A DNA stretch of 64,000 nt, from assembly GCF_016744625.1 (NCBI RefSeq), contig NZ_JADGDZ010000006.1, positions 1-64,000 of the forward strand. The letters run 5' to 3'. The position numbers were made by a program, and so were the translations under genes. This stretch comes from Winogradskyella sp. GTDB lineage: Bacteria; Bacteroidota; Bacteroidia; Flavobacteriales; Flavobacteriaceae. Of this stretch, positions 1 to 8,220 are shown one piece after another (positions within the stretch are counted from its first letter, which is position 1; every line of letters begins with the position of its first letter). The notes under the pieces are model-generated. The model was not told the origin of the DNA. It did not search any database and worked only from the letters and a program-made list of their open reading frames with translations.

Positions 1-237
1 CATTACAAGAGTTTGTTAAAAACTTGTTGACAACGTTTGTAAAATAGTCTTTCATTTTTAAACACAAAAGTCAATCTTTGTTGAAGGCAAAACAAAATAG
101 ATTTTTCTGTTTTTAAAAATTAGCCACCTTTTATTCCTCTTAAGGAAAATATAACACGTTTTACGGAATTACTAATTAAAATTGGATGATTAAGTATCAT
201 TCTAGCGACTATTCTAGTCTTTAAGATTAAAAAAAAT
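1..237. other. Upstream region of nrdBA, no gene seen
   Basis: No convincing coding frame is visible on either strand. The stretch holds a short GTTGACAAC dyad at 26-34 and AT-rich sequence up to the nrdB start. I found no exact TAnnTTTG box and no recognisable NrdR box. It probably carries the nrdBA promoter and leader. Confidence 0.4.
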
Positions 238-1512
238 ATGGAGATTACCGAGATTATAAAAAGAGATTATGAAACAAGTCCGTTTGTTTTAAATAAAATT
301 TCTAATGCCATTGAAAAAGCAATGTTGTCTGTTGGAAATGGTACTAAGGAAGATGCCAATATAATCTCTGTAGATGTTTTAAAAACCTTATTAGAAAGAA
401 AAGGAAGAGATCATAAATATTTACCAACAGTAGAAGAAGTACAAGATCTTGTAGAAGAAAAATTGATGGTAAGCTCTTTTCCGGCTGTAGCAAAAGCTTA
501 TATTTTATATAGAGACGAGCAAGCAAGAAGCAGAAAAACTAACATTTTTGAAAAGCGTATAAACTTAAAACCTTACGAGTATCCTGCGCTTAATGATTAT
601 GTAGATGCTATAAGACATTCGTATTGGATCCATTCAGAATTTAATTTCACTAGCGATATTCAAGATTTTAAAACAAGATTGACTATTGTAGAGCAAAATG
701 CAATTAAAAATACAATGCTTGCTATTTCGCAAATCGAAGTTGCAGTAAAATCGTTTTGGGGTGAGATTTATAATAAAATGCCAAAACCAGAAATAGGATC
801 GGTAGGAGCAACGTTTGCAGAAAGTGAAGTGCGCCATCACGATGCTTATTCACATTTGTTAGAAATATTAGGACTTAATAATGAGTTTAAAAACTTAAAG
901 AAGAAGCCAGTAATAATGAGGCGTGTTCATTACTTAGAAACGGCTTTAAAGAATGCGAAAAGTGAAGACAACAAGGAGTATGCAGAATCTATTTTATTGT
1001 TTTCTCTCTTTATAGAGCATGTGTCTTTGTTCTCACAGTTTTTAATAATTATGGCTTTCAACAAACATAAAAACATGCTTAAAGGTGTTTCTAATGTTGT
1101 TGAAGCAACTTCAAAAGAAGAGCAAATTCACGGAGATTTCGGAATTGATATTATTAGAATTATTAAGGACGAAAACCCAACATGGTTTGATGCAGAACAT
1201 AATGAAGTTGTAAGAGAATTATGTATAGAAGCCTTTAAATCTGAAAGTACACTTGTAGATTGGATTTTTGAAGCAGGTGAATTAGAATTTCTACCAAAAG
1301 ATGTAATAAATGAGTTTATTAAAAATAGATTTAATAACTCATTAGAAAGTATTGGCATCGAAAAAGTATTTGAAATAAACGAAACATTATTAGAGCAAAC
1401 CGAATGGTTTGACGACGAAATTATAGGAACAAAACATGGAGATTTCTTTGTGAAGCGTTCTATCAACTATAGCAAAAGAACAAAAAGTATAACTAGCGAC
1501 GACCTATTTTAA
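238..1512 (+). CDS. nrdB: Class I ribonucleotide reductase beta subunit with N-terminal ATP-cone
   Basis: This is the radical-generating subunit that, with NrdA, reduces ribonucleotides to deoxyribonucleotides in the cytoplasm. Residues about 5-95 look like an ATP-cone, the allosteric domain normally found on NrdA. The ferritin-like core follows. By spacing against E. coli NrdB the metal ligands are E167, E197, H200, E260, E295 and H298, and Y204 sits where the radical tyrosine Y122 lies. The first ligand is Glu rather than Asp. ATP-cone NrdBs of this kind are known in Flavobacteriia (Leeuwenhoekiella blandensis) and belong to the dimanganese class usually called Id; that assignment here is inference. 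At 424 residues it is longer than cone-less NrdB by about the length of the cone. nrdA follows after 3 bases, so the two are co-transcribed. Confidence 0.96.
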   Translation: MEITEIIKRDYETSPFVLNKISNAIEKAMLSVGNGTKEDANIISVDVLKTLLERKGRDHKYLPTVEEVQDLVEEKLMVSSFPAVAKAYILYRDEQARSRKTNIFEKRINLKPYEYPALNDYVDAIRHSYWIHSEFNFTSDIQDFKTRLTIVEQNAIKNTMLAISQIEVAVKSFWGEIYNKMPKPEIGSVGATFAESEVRHHDAYSHLLEILGLNNEFKNLKKKPVIMRRVHYLETALKNAKSEDNKEYAESILLFSLFIEHVSLFSQFLIIMAFNKHKNMLKGVSNVVEATSKEEQIHGDFGIDIIRIIKDENPTWFDAEHNEVVRELCIEAFKSESTLVDWIFEAGELEFLPKDVINEFIKNRFNNSLESIGIEKVFEINETLLEQTEWFDDEIIGTKHGDFFVKRSINYSKRTKSITSDDLF

Positions 1513-1515
1513 ACT

Positions 1516-3312
1516 ATGAATGACCACATTAATCCCAACCTTGAACAAAAAGTAAATTTAGAAACTGCAAAAACCTCTAAGCACGACGATTTAATTAAAG
1601 CCAGAAAAGAGGCAATAAAAGAAGCTAATAAAGAACCAGAGATAAAATGGTTAACAGAAAATAGTCGCAAATTTTTAGCATCTGGTTACCTTACAGAAGA
1701 CACAACACCAGAAGAACGTATTAGAGAAATAGCCAATAATGCTGAGAAAATATTAGGCATTGATGGTTTTGCAGATAAGTTTTATGGTTATATGGCTGAA
1801 GGCTATTATTCTTTAGCATCACCTGTTTGGTCTAATTTTGGTAAAAGACGTGGCTTACCAATTAGTTGTTTTGGTTCGCATATTTCTGATGACATGGGAG
1901 ATATCCTTTATACACAGTCAGAAGTAGGAATGATGTCTAAATTAGGTGGAGGAACTTCTGGTTACTTCGGTAAACTTCGTCATAGAGGTGCACCAGTAAA
2001 AAACAACGGAGAATCATCAGGAGCTGTACATATTATGCAACTCTTCGAAAAAATGGTTGATGTTGTAAGTCAAGGTTCTGTAAGAAGAGGTCGTTTTTCT
2101 CCATATTTACCAATTGAGCACAACGATATACATGAGTTTTTAGAAATAGGAACAGAAGGAAATCCAATCCAAGAGTTAACACATGGTGTTACTGTTGGTA
2201 ACGAGTGGATGCAAGAAATGATTGATGGAGATACTGATAAAAGAGCAATTTGGGCTAAAGTTTTACAAAGAAGAGGTGAAATTGGTTATCCTTATATCTT
2301 CTTTAAAGATAACGCTAATAATACTGCTCCAGATGTATATAGAGATAAGAAACATGAGATATACGCAAGTAACTTATGTTCAGAAATCATGTTACCAACT
2401 AATGACAGATGGTCTTTTGTATGTGTATTATCTTCAATAAACTTATTGCATTACGATAAGTGGAAAGATACTGATGCTGTTGAAACAATGGTATACTTTT
2501 TAGATGCTGTTTTAGAAGAATTTATTACAAAACTAGAAGTATATAGAGATTCTGAAGATAGAGATGATAGGCAAACTTTCATGTTCATGGAAAAAGCTTA
2601 TAATTTCGCTAAAGAAAATAGAGCTTTAGGAATGGGAGCTTTAGGATGGCACTCATTATTACAATCTAAAATGGTTGGTTTTGATAGCAAAGAAGCATTT
2701 GATTTAAATAGTGAAATATTTAAAACTATTAAAACAAAATCGGTTAAGGCATCAGAAGAATTAGCAAAATTATTTGGTGAGCCAGAAGTATTAAAAGGAT
2801 ACGGAAGACGTAATGCAACATTAAATGCTGTAGCACCAACAACATCTTCTGCTTTTATCTTAGGACAAGTGTCACAAGGTATTGAACCAATTTGGTCTAA
2901 TAGTTATGTAAAGGATATTGCTAAAATAAAAACAACTATAAAGAATCCTTATTTAGTTGAATTATTAAAGGATAAAGGAATGAATACTAGTGATGTTTGG
3001 AAAAGCATCAGAGATTACGATGGTTCGGTACAACATTTAGAAGAGCTTACAGATCATGAAAAAGATGTGTTTAAAACCTATTCTGAAATAGACCAGATGA
3101 CTATTATTTATCAGGCAGCAAATAGACAAAATCACATTGACCAAGCGCAGTCGTTAAATATTATGGTACATCCAGATATGCCAGTTAAAGATATTAATAA
3201 ACTATACGTTACGGCTTGGCAACTAGGTGTTAAATCATTGTACTATCAACATAGTATGAATGCTGCACAGAAGTTTAAGCAAAAGAAGGAATGTACTAGC
3301 TGTGAAGGTTAA
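1516..3312 (+). CDS. nrdA: Ribonucleotide reductase alpha (catalytic) subunit, no ATP-cone
   Basis: This is the catalytic subunit of class I ribonucleotide reductase. C118 (ISCFG) and C303 (FVCVL) are the expected redox pair. The NLCSE motif at 286-290 holds the thiyl-radical cysteine C288 and E290. Y576-Y577 (SLYYQHS) belong to the radical-transfer path, and the C-terminal CTSC (593-596) is the swinging cysteine pair. At 598 residues it is about 150 shorter than E. coli NrdA, because the N-terminal ATP-cone is missing. The cone sits on the partner NrdB encoded 3 bases upstream, so overall activity control is probably exerted through the beta subunit. A strong terminator follows 48 bases after the stop. 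Confidence 0.97.
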   Translation: MNDHINPNLEQKVNLETAKTSKHDDLIKARKEAIKEANKEPEIKWLTENSRKFLASGYLTEDTTPEERIREIANNAEKILGIDGFADKFYGYMAEGYYSLASPVWSNFGKRRGLPISCFGSHISDDMGDILYTQSEVGMMSKLGGGTSGYFGKLRHRGAPVKNNGESSGAVHIMQLFEKMVDVVSQGSVRRGRFSPYLPIEHNDIHEFLEIGTEGNPIQELTHGVTVGNEWMQEMIDGDTDKRAIWAKVLQRRGEIGYPYIFFKDNANNTAPDVYRDKKHEIYASNLCSEIMLPTNDRWSFVCVLSSINLLHYDKWKDTDAVETMVYFLDAVLEEFITKLEVYRDSEDRDDRQTFMFMEKAYNFAKENRALGMGALGWHSLLQSKMVGFDSKEAFDLNSEIFKTIKTKSVKASEELAKLFGEPEVLKGYGRRNATLNAVAPTTSSAFILGQVSQGIEPIWSNSYVKDIAKIKTTIKNPYLVELLKDKGMNTSDVWKSIRDYDGSVQHLEELTDHEKDVFKTYSEIDQMTIIYQAANRQNHIDQAQSLNIMVHPDMPVKDINKLYVTAWQLGVKSLYYQHSMNAAQKFKQKKECTSCEG

Positions 3313-3322
3313 CTAAATTCAA

Positions 3323-3342
3323 ATTCCTGCGAAAGCAAGAAT
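3323..3342. repeat. Short hairpin with GAAA loop, resembling a dispersed flavobacterial intergenic repeat
   Basis: ATTCCTGC and GCAAGAAT flank a GAAA tetraloop and pair over 8 positions with one imperfect pair. The sequence resembles the TTCCTGCGAAAGCAGGAAT element that I recall as frequent between genes in flavobacterial genomes. This copy is degenerate in the right arm. It lies between the nrdA stop and its terminator. Confidence 0.45.
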
Positions 3343-3360
3343 CTTAAATTAAATATTAAA

Positions 3361-3391
3361 AAAAGCATCTCATTTTTTGAGATGCTTTTTT
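3361..3391. terminator. Bidirectional intrinsic terminator after nrdA
   Basis: Twelve-base arms (3361-3372 and 3378-3389) pair perfectly around a 5-base loop, with a T-run on each strand. It can end nrdBA on the plus strand and the minus-strand gene at 3455-4174. Confidence 0.9.
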
Positions 3392-3408
3392 AGTTCTAAA
3401 TGAATATG

Positions 3409-3443
3409 TTTTGTCATGCTGAATTTAGTTCAGCATGACAAAA
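3409..3443. repeat. 15-bp perfect inverted repeat containing GTCATGCTGAA
   Basis: Arms 3409-3423 and 3429-3443 are perfectly complementary around TTTAG. No T-run follows on either strand beyond the arms, so it is not a typical terminator. The GTCATGCTGAA...TTCAGCATGAC form resembles a second dispersed intergenic repeat I recall from Bacteroidota. It lies 11 bases from the 3' end of the next minus-strand gene. Confidence 0.55.
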
Positions 3444-3454
3444 CAAATAGATTT

Positions 3455-4174
3455 TTAATCGGCAACCAAAGTATCAGTGCCCAAATACTTGTCATCTTTA
3501 TTATAATACCAAGCTCTAACTTTAGGCATTTTAATGCCATTAACAACAGCTTCTTCAGAGAGTAATATATATTCACCAGTATCTGGTTTTTCTTTACCAT
3601 TGTCATTTGTTTTAAAGAACTGATAGATTTCCATAGCAAAGGTTTCAGGATTAAAATAGAAATACCAAACATCGCTACCAACAGCTTTATCATAAGTGGC
3701 TTTTAAAACCAAATAGTTTTTGCCTTTAAAGGTTTTCTTTTCGGCTTTATCACTGAGGTTTGTACCAGCATCCTTTAGTTTCATGGGTAAACCATATAAA
3801 TAAGAATAGTAGTTTTTGTAAAGCGTAGCTCTATCGCAACTCATCTTTTTTTCTTTAGCTGCAATGCTATCTAAAACCTTAGCATTATATTTTATAGTGC
3901 ATTTATCCTTTGTTAAAGTATAGACTGTAGTAATCGTATCTCTTGTGGTTGTTACGCTGAAATACTCAGCAGGTAAATTAATGGAAATAACACTAGTGCG
4001 TTTTGGTGCATTTGGTGTTGTCATAACCACAGTGAATTTATCATTAAATTGTTTCCAATTATCGTTTGCATCGTGATAGTTGATAGCATTTTCTAATAAT
4101 TGTATAGAGGTGATGTTTTGACTATAAATTGACAGACAACAGCATACTACTAAAAAGGTGAAAAATGATTTCAT
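3455..4174 (-). CDS. Secreted protein of unknown function, DUF6503-like
   Basis: A 239-residue protein with a Sec signal peptide at 1-18 (ends YSQ), so it is exported to the periplasm or outer membrane. The remainder reads as a beta-rich domain with conserved-looking motifs near the start (AINYHDANDNW) and towards the end (YFNPETFAMEIYQF, GIKMPKVRAWYYN). This pattern resembles the Bacteroidota-specific DUF6503 family, a tentative match from memory. The family's function is unknown. It has its own transcription unit: the upstream gene on the same strand ends in a terminator, and this gene shares the 3361-3391 terminator with nrdBA. Confidence 0.75.
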   Translation of the reverse strand: MKSFFTFLVVCCCLSIYSQNITSIQLLENAINYHDANDNWKQFNDKFTVVMTTPNAPKRTSVISINLPAEYFSVTTTRDTITTVYTLTKDKCTIKYNAKVLDSIAAKEKKMSCDRATLYKNYYSYLYGLPMKLKDAGTNLSDKAEKKTFKGKNYLVLKATYDKAVGSDVWYFYFNPETFAMEIYQFFKTNDNGKEKPDTGEYILLSEEAVVNGIKMPKVRAWYYNKDDKYLGTDTLVAD

Positions 4175-4207
4175 ACAAATTGATATTTTCTACAATTTAC
4201 AAAATAA

Positions 4208-4248
4208 AAAAAGCATCCAATGCCGAATTTTACGGGAGGATGCTTTTT
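4208..4248 (-). terminator. Intrinsic terminator of the OmpA-like gene
   Basis: AAAAAGCATCC (4208-4218) pairs with GGATGCTTTTT (4238-4248) across a 19-base loop, and a T-run follows on the minus strand. It lies 25 bases past the stop of the gene at 4273-5124. Confidence 0.85.
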
Positions 4249-4272
4249 ATAATGTTTAGATAGATTTGTGTT

Positions 4273-5124
4273 TTACTTTGCTTCCATTAAAGCAAAGAAC
4301 TTATCGATATTTGGCATTAATATAATGCGAGTTCTACGATTCTTAGAACGGTTTTCTCTAGAGTTGTTTTCAACTAATGGTTGGTGACTACTACGACCAG
4401 ACGCAATTAATTGAGCCGGATTTACATTATACTTATTCTGTAATTTTCTAACGACTGACGTTGCTCTTAATACACTTAAGTCCCAGTTATCTGACACTTT
4501 TTCGGTATTTATGCTTCTAGAATCTGTATGACCTTCTACCATAACATCAATACTTTCTTCAGAATTAATAACATCTGCCAACTTCTGTAATATGTTATTT
4601 GCTTTAGAACTTATTCTATAACTTCCTGAGTTAAATAACATCTTATCAGAAATAGAAATCATAACTACAGTTTCATTGATATTTACAGCAATATCTTCAT
4701 CTTCGTTTAAATCTGTCGTATTCATTGTCTTTGCAAGATTATACTGAACAGCTAAGTTCATAGAATCTTTTAATGTTTTAGCTTCAGCTAATTTTGCAGC
4801 ATCTACATTTTCTAATGTCGCAAGCATTCTACGTTTGCTTTCGTTAGAAATCACAGTTCCGTCTGCATTAACGTTTAACTTAATGTCATTTTCTATTTTT
4901 AAGCCTTCAACATCTTCGTTTAAAGAATTGATTTTAGAATTATAAACAGCTACTCTCGATTGGATTTTAGCAAACTTAGACTCTAATTCTTCTTTTGCAA
5001 CTGTAGTTTTGGTTAGTTGACTTTTAATCTCACCATTTTCTTGTTCTAAGGCTAAGTATTTCTTTTTTGAAACACAAGAGCTTAATACAATTGCTGCCAC
5101 TAAAAGGATTGAAATTTTTTTCAT
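4273..5124 (-). CDS. OmpA-family peptidoglycan-binding lipoprotein
   Basis: A 283-residue envelope lipoprotein. A signal peptide ends in the lipobox LSSC. A predicted coiled coil (about 22-80) follows. The C-terminal OmpA domain (about 155-275) shows MVEGHTDSR, the NWDLSVLRA stretch and the NRRTRI end, the segments that bind diaminopimelate of peptidoglycan. The residues after the lipid cysteine (VSKKK) are basic, unlike the acidic surface-export signal of Bacteroidota, so it probably faces the periplasm and ties the outer membrane to the wall. It is transcribed alone. Confidence 0.93.
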   Translation of the reverse strand: MKKISILLVAAIVLSSCVSKKKYLALEQENGEIKSQLTKTTVAKEELESKFAKIQSRVAVYNSKINSLNEDVEGLKIENDIKLNVNADGTVISNESKRRMLATLENVDAAKLAEAKTLKDSMNLAVQYNLAKTMNTTDLNEDEDIAVNINETVVMISISDKMLFNSGSYRISSKANNILQKLADVINSEESIDVMVEGHTDSRSINTEKVSDNWDLSVLRATSVVRKLQNKYNVNPAQLIASGRSSHQPLVENNSRENRSKNRRTRIILMPNIDKFFALMEAK

Positions 5125-5272
5125 TTTTTGGTTTTATGTTAATTAATTCAATACAGTAACATATACGACGAAGGTTTGTTTTTGGACGTTGAACTACAAA
5201 TAATATTCTGATTTTTCATCATTTTATTTTTTTTATAAGTTCTTTAGAGTAATTTAATAGCTCAAAGTATAC

Positions 5273-7015
5273 ATGCAATACGGATTTACCGAAATATTAC
5301 AACTCTTAGGAGCTTTAGGTGTCTTTCTTTTTGGAATGAAAGTTATGAGCGACGCACTTTTATTACTAGCTGGTAATAAGATGCGCTCTATTTTAGCTAA
5401 GATGACTTCTAATAGAGTCTTTGGCATTGGAACAGGATTTTTAATTACTTCAGTTATCCAATCATCATCTGCAACTACACTCATGGTGGTGAGCTTTGCA
5501 AATGCAGGGTTATTAACTTTAGTTGAGTCTATTGGTGTCATTATGGGTGCTAATATTGGTACAACAATTACAGCATGGTTAATTACGATATTAGGTTTTA
5601 AAGTAAGTATGAGCACTATTGCATTGCCTTTAGTAGGCTTTGGCTTTGGCTTTACCTTTCTTAAAAAAGAGAAACTTAAAAACTTGGGAACCTTTATAAT
5701 TGGATTTGCCTTGTTGTTTATAGGACTTCAATTTCTTAAGGAGGCAATGCCAGATATTAAGAATAATCCAGGATTACTAGAATTTTTATCGCGGTATACA
5801 GATTTGGGCTATCTGTCTATTTTATTATTCTTACTTATAGGAACCTTATTAACGGTAGTTATTCAATCTTCTAGTGCAACAATGGCATTGACCTTAATAA
5901 TGACTGCACAAGGTTGGATCCCTTTTGAATTGGCTGCAGCCATGGTATTAGGCGAAAATGTTGGGACAACGATTACAGCAAATTTGGCGGCAATTATAGG
6001 TAATTATAAGGCCAAACAAACTGCTCGAGCGCATTTAATTTTTAATTTAATGGGAGTCTTATGGATGTTGATTTTGTTTTATCCGTTCTTAAAAATGGTG
6101 AGTTGGTTGGCTGTATATCTAGGCTCAGAATCACCTTACGTTAGTGCTGCGGCTATTCCAGTAGCTATCTCTTTATTTCATACCACGTTTAATATTGCAA
6201 ATACTTTTTTATTGGTTTGGTTTGTAAGACCTATTGCAAAGTTAGTTGAACGATTAGTACCCGAAAAGGATGAGGAAGACAAAGAAATTGATGAACCTAA
6301 ATTCTTAACTAAAAGTGTTTTAAAATACCCGGAAACAGCAATTTCTGCATTAATAAAAGAGTCTAAGTATTTGTATAAAAATGCCATTTTTGAAATAGTA
6401 GCACATGCATTAAATATCCATAGAGCTGATATTAAATCGGATATTAAGGTTAAAAAAATAGTAAAGAAATCAAAAGTTTTATTTGATGCTAATGTCAGGG
6501 AATTATACGCGACTAAAGTAAAAAATATTTATGGTCAAATTATTAATTATGCGACTAAGGCACAGAGTGGTTTACCCATGACTGAAGCTCAAAATAACCA
6601 AATATCAGAATTGATAATTGCCAATAGAAAAATGGTAGAAATTATTAAGGATGTTAACGAGTTGAGTAGAAATGTAACTTTATATTTAGATTCAGAAAAT
6701 AAATATATCAGAAAAGAATATGATAAGCTGCGAAACAAAGCAGTTAAGGTATTACGTATAATTCATTTATTTAGAACGGAAAAGGAAAATAAAACCTATC
6801 ATAAGAAACTTGTGAAGCTTAAAAAAGAAGCAAAAATCAATATTCATTCTAATAATCTTCAAATAGATGAATTAATTCGGAAGGATTTAATCACTGTTGA
6901 TATGGCTTCTTCTTTATTCAATGATTTTGAGAATGCAAATGATATGATTGATAATTTAATAGATGTTGCAGATCTTCTTTATGGGAAAAAAGACCCACTT
7001 TTAGATAGTGAATAA
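5273..7015 (+). CDS. Na/Pi cotransporter family protein with PhoU-like tail
   Basis: A 580-residue inner-membrane protein. The membrane part (about 1-315) is two inverted Na_Pi_cotrans repeats, each with the QSSSAT signature (63-68 and 198-203) that lines the Na+/phosphate site in SLC34-type carriers. From about 345 to the end the protein is a charged helical domain resembling PhoU, typical of bacterial YjbB/NptA-like members. The likely role is sodium-coupled phosphate movement; the direction is not readable, since YjbB relatives export phosphate. The chromate-transporter gene follows 25 bases later. Other phosphate genes (PiT permease, phosphate porin) lie close by on the opposite strand. 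Confidence 0.93.
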   Translation: MQYGFTEILQLLGALGVFLFGMKVMSDALLLLAGNKMRSILAKMTSNRVFGIGTGFLITSVIQSSSATTLMVVSFANAGLLTLVESIGVIMGANIGTTITAWLITILGFKVSMSTIALPLVGFGFGFTFLKKEKLKNLGTFIIGFALLFIGLQFLKEAMPDIKNNPGLLEFLSRYTDLGYLSILLFLLIGTLLTVVIQSSSATMALTLIMTAQGWIPFELAAAMVLGENVGTTITANLAAIIGNYKAKQTARAHLIFNLMGVLWMLILFYPFLKMVSWLAVYLGSESPYVSAAAIPVAISLFHTTFNIANTFLLVWFVRPIAKLVERLVPEKDEEDKEIDEPKFLTKSVLKYPETAISALIKESKYLYKNAIFEIVAHALNIHRADIKSDIKVKKIVKKSKVLFDANVRELYATKVKNIYGQIINYATKAQSGLPMTEAQNNQISELIIANRKMVEIIKDVNELSRNVTLYLDSENKYIRKEYDKLRNKAVKVLRIIHLFRTEKENKTYHKKLVKLKKEAKINIHSNNLQIDELIRKDLITVDMASSLFNDFENANDMIDNLIDVADLLYGKKDPLLDSE

Positions 7016-7040
7016 TTTTGAGAAACTATTAACCATAAAA

Positions 7041-8168
7041 ATGAATCAAAAACTGCTCGAAGTAGCGCAAGTGTTTTTTAAATTAGGTTGCTTTGCATTT
7101 GGTGGTCCTGCTGCTCACATAGCAATGATGGAAGACGAAATTATTGAAAAGCGTAAGTGGATGACTAGAGATTATTTCCTTGATCTCATAGGCACTACAA
7201 ATTTAATTCCTGGGCCAAACTCAACAGAAATGACAATGCATTGTGGCTATGAAAGAGCTGGCAGAGCTGGTCTATTTGTAGCTGGTATTACTTTTATATT
7301 TCCAGCAACTATTATCACAGCAATTTTAGCATATTTGTATGTAGAATATGGACAGCTACCAGAAGTAGAACCTTTTATTTATGGTATTAAGCCAGCTGTT
7401 TTAGCCATTATTGCAGGTGCAATTTTAAAGCTAGGAAAAAAAGCCTTAAAAAGTACAGAGCTTATTATTCTAGGATTGTTAGTGTTAATTGTCAGCCTTT
7501 TGGGTGTAAATGAAGTGATAGCTTTATTAACAGCAGGTGTTTTAGGGATGCTTTATTTCTATATAAAATCTAAAGCAAAATCTAACCTTAGCTCAATTTC
7601 ACCATTTCTTTTATTCATTGGAATAAATACCACATTAGCTAAATTATCTACAATTAAAATCTTTTTAATTTTCTTAAAAGTAGGAGCTATTCTTTATGGT
7701 AGTGGTTATGTTTTGTTTGCCTATTTAGATGCAGAATTAGTAACTCGTGGGCTGTTAACTAGAGCTGAGCTTATTGATGCAATCGCCATAGGCCAGTTTA
7801 CACCAGGACCTGTATTATCAACTTCAACATTTATTGGTTATCAACTTTCTGGATTTACAGGTGCTCTAGTAGCTACAACAGGTATTTTTTTACCTTCATT
7901 TTTGTTTGTGTTAATACTTAATCCATTTATTCCGAGAATGCGTAAATCAATAGTATTACGTTATTTTTTAGATTCTGTAAATGTTGCGGCTGTTGCTATT
8001 ATGCTTGCTGTATTGCTTGTAATGGCAAAAGAGACACTTGTAGAATGGCAAAGTATTCTAATTGCCTTAGTTGCTGTATTTTTAACGTTTAACACCAAAA
8101 TAAGTACTATCTGGACGATTATTATTGGAGTCGTTTTAGGGTTCTTATTGATTGCTTTAACAACATAA
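7041..8168 (+). CDS. chrA: Chromate transporter family protein (CHR)
   Basis: A two-repeat CHR protein with the paired motifs FKLGCFAFGGPAAH and NLIPGPN in the first half and YGSGYV and QFTPGPV in the second. These are hallmarks of ChrA, which expels chromate or moves other oxyanions across the inner membrane. The length of 375 residues fits the family. The ATG at 7041 is preferred: an in-frame GTG at 7008 would add 11 residues and overlap the upstream gene, and the family normally begins just before the FFKLG segment. Its position behind a phosphate carrier suggests a shared oxyanion theme, but this is inference. A hairpin at 8171-8198 lies directly after the stop. Confidence 0.9.
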   Translation: MNQKLLEVAQVFFKLGCFAFGGPAAHIAMMEDEIIEKRKWMTRDYFLDLIGTTNLIPGPNSTEMTMHCGYERAGRAGLFVAGITFIFPATIITAILAYLYVEYGQLPEVEPFIYGIKPAVLAIIAGAILKLGKKALKSTELIILGLLVLIVSLLGVNEVIALLTAGVLGMLYFYIKSKAKSNLSSISPFLLFIGINTTLAKLSTIKIFLIFLKVGAILYGSGYVLFAYLDAELVTRGLLTRAELIDAIAIGQFTPGPVLSTSTFIGYQLSGFTGALVATTGIFLPSFLFVLILNPFIPRMRKSIVLRYFLDSVNVAAVAIMLAVLLVMAKETLVEWQSILIALVAVFLTFNTKISTIWTIIIGVVLGFLLIALTT

Positions 8169-8170
8169 AA

Positions 8171-8198
8171 AAGCCATCATTATTTCAAATGATGGCTT
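8171..8198 (-). terminator. Terminator of the PiT permease gene, convergent with chrA
   Basis: AAGCCATCATT (8171-8181) pairs perfectly with 8188-8198 around a 6-base loop. The T-run is on the minus strand, so it mainly ends the phosphate permease transcript. On the plus strand it is a hairpin without a good T-run. Confidence 0.8.
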
Positions 8199-8220
8199 AG
8201 AATTATAATATTAAATCTAT

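Noticed and set aside
3430-3693. 87-codon minus-strand frame
   Set aside because: It overlaps the secreted-protein gene at 3455-4174 in another frame and lacks any domain.
7008-7040. GTG start for the chromate transporter
   Set aside because: The family starts near the ATG at 7041, and the GTG overlaps the upstream gene.
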